Part shown: piece by piece, positions 59,039-64,000 of the stretch
Position numbering within the stretch: position 1 is the stretch's first letter
Layout: every line of letters begins with the position of its first letter
DNA from: Listronotus oregonensis
Taxonomy: Eukaryota; Arthropoda; Insecta; Coleoptera; Curculionidae
Direction of reading: 5' to 3'
Length of the DNA stretch: 64,000 bases
NCBI GenBank assembly: GCA_019359885.1
Contig: JAHBCN010003854.1
Location: 1-64,000, forward strand
Made by a program: the position numbers and the translations under genes
The notes under the pieces: model-generated
Told to the model about the DNA's origin: nothing
Database searches by the model: none
What the model saw: the letters and a program-made list of their open reading frames with translations, nothing else

Positions 59039-60077
59039 TAAGAGCCAGTAAACTATCCGACCAACCCATTTCCCACAAAGTTAGAAAATTTTTCAATAAT
59101 ATTTTACTTATCAGTCAACTATGAAAATACCGTTCTGGCAGGTATCCTTCAGTTACTTCATCATCCCTTAAAATTTTGAACATGTCAAAAAAAATTAACC
59201 TACTTCCACAAAGCTAAAATTTTGATATGATGTAATTTACATATTGTGTGAGTGGAAAACAAATTGACAACCTATTTTGATGGTTACAAGTATGTGCCAG
59301 ACGATAGTAAAGTTGTCGTTGGGATTGCAATTTATAACCTGCTCCCACAAGGATAAAATTTTGAGGGCATATTCTTTTAATAGTTGGAAAAGTATATTAA
59401 AACTGATGGTTGGGGTCTTCCAGACCAGTATATAATAGTCAGGGCGCTCGACGAGAGTGCGCGCGCAACAGACTCGTATAAGTTTTCAGGTGAGAAAGAG
59501 AGAATCTTGTACATTGGATATTTTAACGGAAAAAGTGAGCCCGCATGTTTAGTTGGGTACGCCAATCTTACTTACAATACTTTCATCTCACTGACTCACA
59601 TAAATACGCCTCAGCACTTTTTTCGATAAAATATCCAATACACAAGATCCTCTCTTTCTCTATTCTCTATGATATACTGGTCTGGAAGAGCCTTGCAACC
59701 ATCAGAATAGTCTGGCAGTTTAAATATACTTTTCCAACAATTGAAAAAATACGTCTTAAAATTTTAGCCTTGTGGAAGCAGGTTATATATTGCCATCCCG
59801 ACGACAACTTTACTATCGTCTGGCACATACTTGTAACCAAAAATGGTTTGTCAATTTTTTTTCAACTCACGCATATGTAATTACATCATTCTTAAAATTT
59901 TAGCTCTGTGGTTTAAATTTTTTTTTACATTTTTAAAATTTTAAAGGATAATAAAGTAACCGGGGAATGCCTGCCAGAACGTTATTTTCATAATTGGCCG
60001 ATGGTAAAATAAAAAATAATATTTAAAAAGTTTCTTGCTTTGTGGGAAATGGATTGGTCAGATAGTTCACTAGCTCT
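59039..60077. mobile_element. Giant palindrome, about 1.04 kb
   Basis: The outer arms AGAGCCAGTAAACTATCCGA and CCCATTTCCCACAAAG are mirrored by CTTTGTGGGAAATGG and TCAGATAGTTCACTAGCTCT. Pairing continues through GTGCCAGACGATAGTAAAGT (mirrored near 59815) to the inner segment 59384-59745. The centre contains CATAAATACG. The reading frames on both strands in 59377-59880 are mirror images produced by the palindrome. It ends only about 130 bp from the candidate Mmp1 cassette exon. Confidence 0.88.
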
Positions 60078-60207
60078 CCTACTATGACAATTTAAAAACT
60101 TAATACTACAAATCTAATTAAGTAAAATTAACCAAGTTGGGTTTAAAACACTATAAAGAAAATTAACTTTTAGCAGTAAAGCACATATAACAAAAGACAG
60201 AACTTAC

Positions 60208-60339
60208 TTTTCCCGGATGTCCGGGGTACATGGGGTAGTATGTGGGCGTGTATGATGGAGTGTACCAGGGCCTATATGTAAACCATGGATTGTACTGACG
60301 ATTGACCCCAACACCGACACCGAAATACCCTTGCTTTTG
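60208..60339 (-). CDS. Candidate Mmp1-like cassette exon, Tyr/Pro-rich insert
   Basis: Bounded by a strong donor (GGAAAA|GTAAGT) and the acceptor GGCTCACAG, the segment is 132 nt, 44 codons, phase 0 at both ends. It could therefore be included or skipped without shifting the frame. It encodes QKQGYFGVGVGVNRQYNPWF, TYRPWYTPSYTPTYYPMYPG and HPGK, which would sit directly before VFGGDAHFD in the catalytic domain, where other matrix metalloproteinases have no insert. A second acceptor (CTTACTAG, exon from 60347) would give a 140-nt, phase-1 entry instead. The exon could also belong to another minus-strand gene. No homologue is recognised. Composition (GC-richer, no stops) favours coding. Confidence 0.5.
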
Positions 60340-60531
60340 CTGTGAGCCTAGTAAGTATTGTTGATCTCGTGGCTGAAGTGTAGTGTTGTATGGTATTATG
60401 GTGAATACAAATGTAAGTGAACAATATGGAGTGCACATTTAAAGCGGTAAGCAAAGCAGCTAGGCTAACATACCATAATCAACAGTTACCTGCGTATATG
60501 AAGTTAAAGTCTAATAAAATTACTCGAATTT

Positions 60532-61263
60532 AGGGGTGTGCGAATATATGAAATATTTGAGGCGAATCGAATACGAGTTATTCGATTTGAATTTCATTTC
60601 AAATATTCGAATTTCGAACTATTCGAATAGTTCGAATTATTCGAATAGTGTAAACTGTTCGAATATATCGAACTATTTAAATGATTCGAATCCTTGAAAT
60701 AATTGGAAAACCCGAATGGAAAACTTTTTTTCTTATTATTCCGAAATAGAAATTGATTTTGGCGGCAATTTTGTAAGTTTTGTGATAATTTGAAACTACC
60801 AGTGTATTTAAATGCAACTTATTAATATTGAATATACAAAATTGGAAATATTGGAAAGTTGTTGTGGTGGTTACTTATAACATACTGAAATATATTAAAT
60901 TAGTATTGCCATTTTTTTTATTATTATTAACCATTAAAATTAGTATTAAAAGAAGTTTTATGAAAGATACTTTATGTAATTAATTTATAACATAATTTTA
61001 AATCAAAAGTTTAAGTGTTTTGTGTGCATTATTATTTTTAAACAGCTACTACGACTGTTATAATTAACTAATACAATTAATTATTTAAAAATATACTTTC
61101 TAAATCTAAATCGTTTGAACCATTCGAATAGTTCGAATTATTCAATGGTTCAAATTATTCCAATAGTTGAAACTATTCGAATAGCTCGAATATTCGATTT
61201 AAAATTCGAACCTTTTATAACTATTCGATTCGATTCGATTCGACAGCTGTTCGCACACTCCTA
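60532..61263. mobile_element. hAT-like MITE with ATTCGAA subterminal repeats
   Basis: Ends TAGGGGTGTGCGAA and TTCGCACACTCCTA are inverted. Both subterminal regions are packed with ATTCGAATAGTTCGAA-like units, as in many hAT elements, where they bind the transposase. The 8-bp flanks (CTCGAATT, CGTTGAAT) do not match exactly. The centre has no coding sequence. Confidence 0.75.
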
Positions 61264-62689
61264 CGTTGAATTGCCGTTTTAATTTATTCAACAAAAAAAG
61301 TTTTTAACTAAGTATTATTTATAGATCTCTTTGCAAGACACTGCTTATTAGGTAAAGTTATTATTTTGTTAATTAAAGCAGGAATAAAAGCAAAAAAAGC
61401 AACTATGGTATACCAAAATGGAATTAGCGATATTTTATTATTAATAAAATGGTATAAAATATTACAATATTAATTACTACGCTAATGATTTATGACTGAA
61501 TTGGAATTAAAAAGAGAATACTCTATACGTAAAGCATTAAGTATTAATACATAATTATCTACTATTTAATAAAAAATAACAACTTTGTTTTCGTACTATT
61601 ACAACCATTTACAACTTTTCAGTGAAAAATCGGTCACCCCTTATAAAACATAAAAGCTAAGCAAGGAAATTAACAATATTGGAAATTAAATTCACTCCAA
61701 TTTTACAATTTAAAATCTTCTGAGAAGTTTTTTTAATGATAAGAGGGTTGGCCAGTTAACTCATTTTAGGCTTTAGCAACAGTAACCAAGTATTATTAAG
61801 TAAATTTAAGATAAAATTAGAATAAACCTAACAAATTTATGTTTGTCATACGGGTACAATATTTGCTCTTTAAAGAACAAAACACTTTAGATATCAAATA
61901 CCACAAACAAAACCATATTTTTATGATCCGAACTAAATTATTAATTATGTTATTTATAAAACTTCTCGCGAATTTAATAAATTTTATAGAGGTGAAAATT
62001 CCAGAGTATTAGCAAAACCATTCCTTTTTTAAAAATAAAAAATTCCTAAAATTAAAAAATGCGTCACATACGTTTGATAATAATTTTAGAAAATGTAGCA
62101 CTTTTAGTATCTTAGTAAAAAAAACTTCTTTGAAAAAACGAAAACCAGTAGAAAGTTCTTGTTTCCCTTGCTAAATGCTATCTATGGTAAAATTAGGAGA
62201 GCATAAAATTATTTTTCTCCTATTTTTATAATTTATAAATGTGCTGTGTTAATTATTAAGTGATTTGTGACATTATGTTATAAATATGGCCTTAATTTTA
62301 AAACAAAAAGCCCTAATTTATTAAATAATTCTTTAGTTCTTTCTAATCTTAAATCTGCCACCGAAACATTGATGAATTTTAAAATTCTTTACAAGGTTTT
62401 TTTTAATAGCTTTTTAACCGACCAGGGTATTGATAGTATTATTCGTATTTTTTATATTAATGATCAAGGCCCTTTAACTTGCGAGTCTAGCAATCGCATA
62501 AGGGTTAAATCGTTAACCGCCTATTAATGTCCGAGCTTCTTACAATATTTTTTCGGCAAACGTTTTGTTATTAAATTGTGGAAATTATTATTTTTCATGA
62601 TTTTTTTTTTGAATGTATGTATATTAATTTTTGGCTATAAAATTGACCGGGGCTTTAATAACATATAATAAAAAATCATGTTATAAGGT
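61264..62689. other. AT-rich non-coding stretch
   Basis: No upstream Mmp1 exon could be found here. The frame at 62267-62527 has no domain. It may be part of the same retroelement as the feature that follows, but this is not supported. Confidence 0.4.
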
Positions 62690-63947
62690 CTATAAATGCA
62701 GGATTTTGAAAATGTTAATAAATCCCTCTTTCTGCAGCGCTGCGCATTGGTGTTAGCTGAACCTCTGCGCCACATATTTCAAAGTTCCTTTGACACGTCC
62801 CATTTTCCGACTTGCTGGAAGCAGTCGACCTTGTTTCAGTATTTAAAACTGGTTCAAGGAATGTAATTGAGAACTATCGGGGTATAACTTTACTGTCGAT
62901 CCTGCCAAAGATTTTTAAATTGATTATCACTAACGAAATATTTGTCTTCTATAAGATCTACATCGTCCATAAAAACAGCATGTTTTTTTCGAGGGTCGTT
63001 GTACGACATTAAACTTGGCAGTATACGGAGGTTACTTAGTAAAGAGTGTAGAAGAGGGTTACCAGGTGGATGCAATATATACCGATGTTTCTAAGACTTT
63101 TGACTCTGTATCCCACAAACGCCTTTTAGAAAATCTGGAGACAATTGGAGTGAGTGAACACTATCTGAAATGGATTGCATCGTACCTAGAAAGTAGAGTT
63201 TAGTGTGTTCGTCTGGCTGGTGCTGCGTCTAGAAACATTAGTGTAACATAGGGAGTTCCACAAGGCTCTCATTTGGGACCTGTCCTTTTCTTGTTTTATT
63301 TTAACTTTGTTGCATTAACCTTTAAAACATGTCGATTTGTACTATATGCTGACGATTTCAAAATATATCACCGTGTGCGTAGTGTAAGTGACTTTAGTGC
63401 TGTTCAGGAAGATTTGGATAGGCTTGTTGAATGGTGTAGGGATAATTGTTTGTCATTAAATATTAATAAATGTAAAGCTATGAGATTTTTTAGATGTAAA
63501 AGTCTTGTCGCGTTTGAATACAACATTAACAATATTGCATTAACAGTACCATATAGTAACGATCTAGGGGTAATCTTTGATAGGGAGCTTAATTTTAATA
63601 AACACAATAACAGTATTATTTTAAAATCATATCGGATGTTGGGATTTATTTGTAGAACATGTAGAAATATTCACGACACTAGGGCAATTTCTTGTTTGTA
63701 TAAAAGTCTAGTCAGATCGTTTTTGGAGTACAATAGTGTAAAATGGTCACCTTCATATGTAAGTCATAAACAAAGGATTAAAAATGCACAAAATAAATTT
63801 GCAAATTTTTTATTGTACAGGCATAGGTTTTCTTACAAGGACGTGCCTTATTCAACTAGAATCCAGCTGTTGGGGTTAAATTCATTAAAAACGCAGGCAA
63901 GATGCAATGGCGATTTTTCTGTACAAATTGTTGAACAACATGATTAA
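62690..63947 (+). pseudogene. Non-LTR retrotransposon reverse transcriptase (jockey/CR1-like), broken
   Basis: A plus-strand series across three frames: ALVLAEPLRHIFQSSFDTSH-FPTCWK (about 62735), then ENYRGITLLSILPKIFK (62869), then AIYTDVSKTFDSVSHKRLLE (motif A, catalytic Asp), a stop after LESRV, another stop just before GVPQGSHLGP (63259), and a continuous frame with FVLYADDFKIY (YADD, motif C), DRLVEWCRDNCLSLNINKCK and a C-terminal thumb region ending VEQHD. The enzyme would copy its RNA at a nicked target site. It is inactive here because of one frameshift near 62815-62850, the loss of frame at 63010 and two in-frame stops. The N-terminal endonuclease is absent (5' truncation). Confidence 0.88.
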
Positions 63948-63972
63948 TTAACGATCACCGAAAATATATATG

Positions 63973-64000
63973 TTGGGACCAGGAACCAAGCGGTCTTGTC
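63973..64000. repeat. End of another copy of the 54.5-kb palindrome family, cut by the window edge
   Basis: TTGGGACCAGGAACCAAGCG-GTC matches the right arm of the palindrome at about 55083-55111 and the inverse of its left arm at 54552. The rest lies outside the window. Confidence 0.55.

Noticed and set aside
59377..59880. Overlapping open frames on both strands with shared phrases
   Set aside because: They are the two arms of one palindrome read in opposite directions; no domain or conserved start.
60538..61256. Clustered TTCGAA sites as heat-shock elements
   Set aside because: The repeated ATTCGAAT units are the subterminal repeats of a hAT-like MITE and lack the alternating nGAAn trimer spacing of heat-shock elements.

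Overview
This window looks like nuclear DNA from an insect, possibly a beetle. It is very AT-rich and packed with decayed DNA transposons and foldback repeats, and its genes are split by multi-kilobase introns with ordinary GT/AG splice sites. The order is inferred from the types of repeat, not shown. There are no operons, ribosome binding sites or bacterial signals.

Two host genes can be supported, both on the minus strand. The first is a first coding exon at 22759-23196 inside an isolated GC-rich, CpG-rich island. It encodes a signal peptide and a cysteine-rich segment, most likely from the NALF/FAM155/Mid1 family (helper of the NALCN sodium leak channel). Its later exons were not found. 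The second fills most of 38-60 kb: the 3' two thirds of a matrix metalloproteinase, best matched to insect Mmp1. Five exons, joined in phase, encode the zinc-binding half of the catalytic domain, the hinge and the whole hemopexin domain (56335-56513, 52547-52686, 51861-52101, 48361-48645, 48043-48230). Downstream are two mutually compatible last exons: a short soluble tail (42338-42420) and a hydrophobic membrane-anchor tail (37937-38097). A possible in-frame cassette exon rich in Tyr and Pro lies at 60208-60339. The signal peptide, propeptide and first half of the catalytic domain must lie beyond the window.

The rest is repeats. From 381 to 9499 a chain of Tc1/mariner-type inverted-repeat elements is separated by (TA)n tracts; two carry broken transposase genes. 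Further along are a decayed gene of an insect repeat-associated family (11240-12768), a Penelope-like retroelement 3' end (17086-17580), two juxtaposed mariner-type pseudogenes (27571-28885), a four-copy 211-bp tandem array (36345-37190), a TTAA-flanked transposon (40203-41308), a pogo/Tigger remnant (53517-54244), a hAT-like MITE (60532-61263) and a broken non-LTR reverse transcriptase (62690-63947). At least fifteen elements are long inverted repeats or near-complete palindromes, and seven of them lie in Mmp1 introns.

The most interesting points are the alternative 3' ends and candidate cassette exon of the metalloproteinase, the serial insertion of elements into TA microsatellites, and a hammerhead-ribozyme-like core that recurs in several unrelated repeat families. 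Some regions (3.4-7.6 kb and the shortened duplicates at 26.7 and 32.5 kb) may contain consensus or assembly errors.
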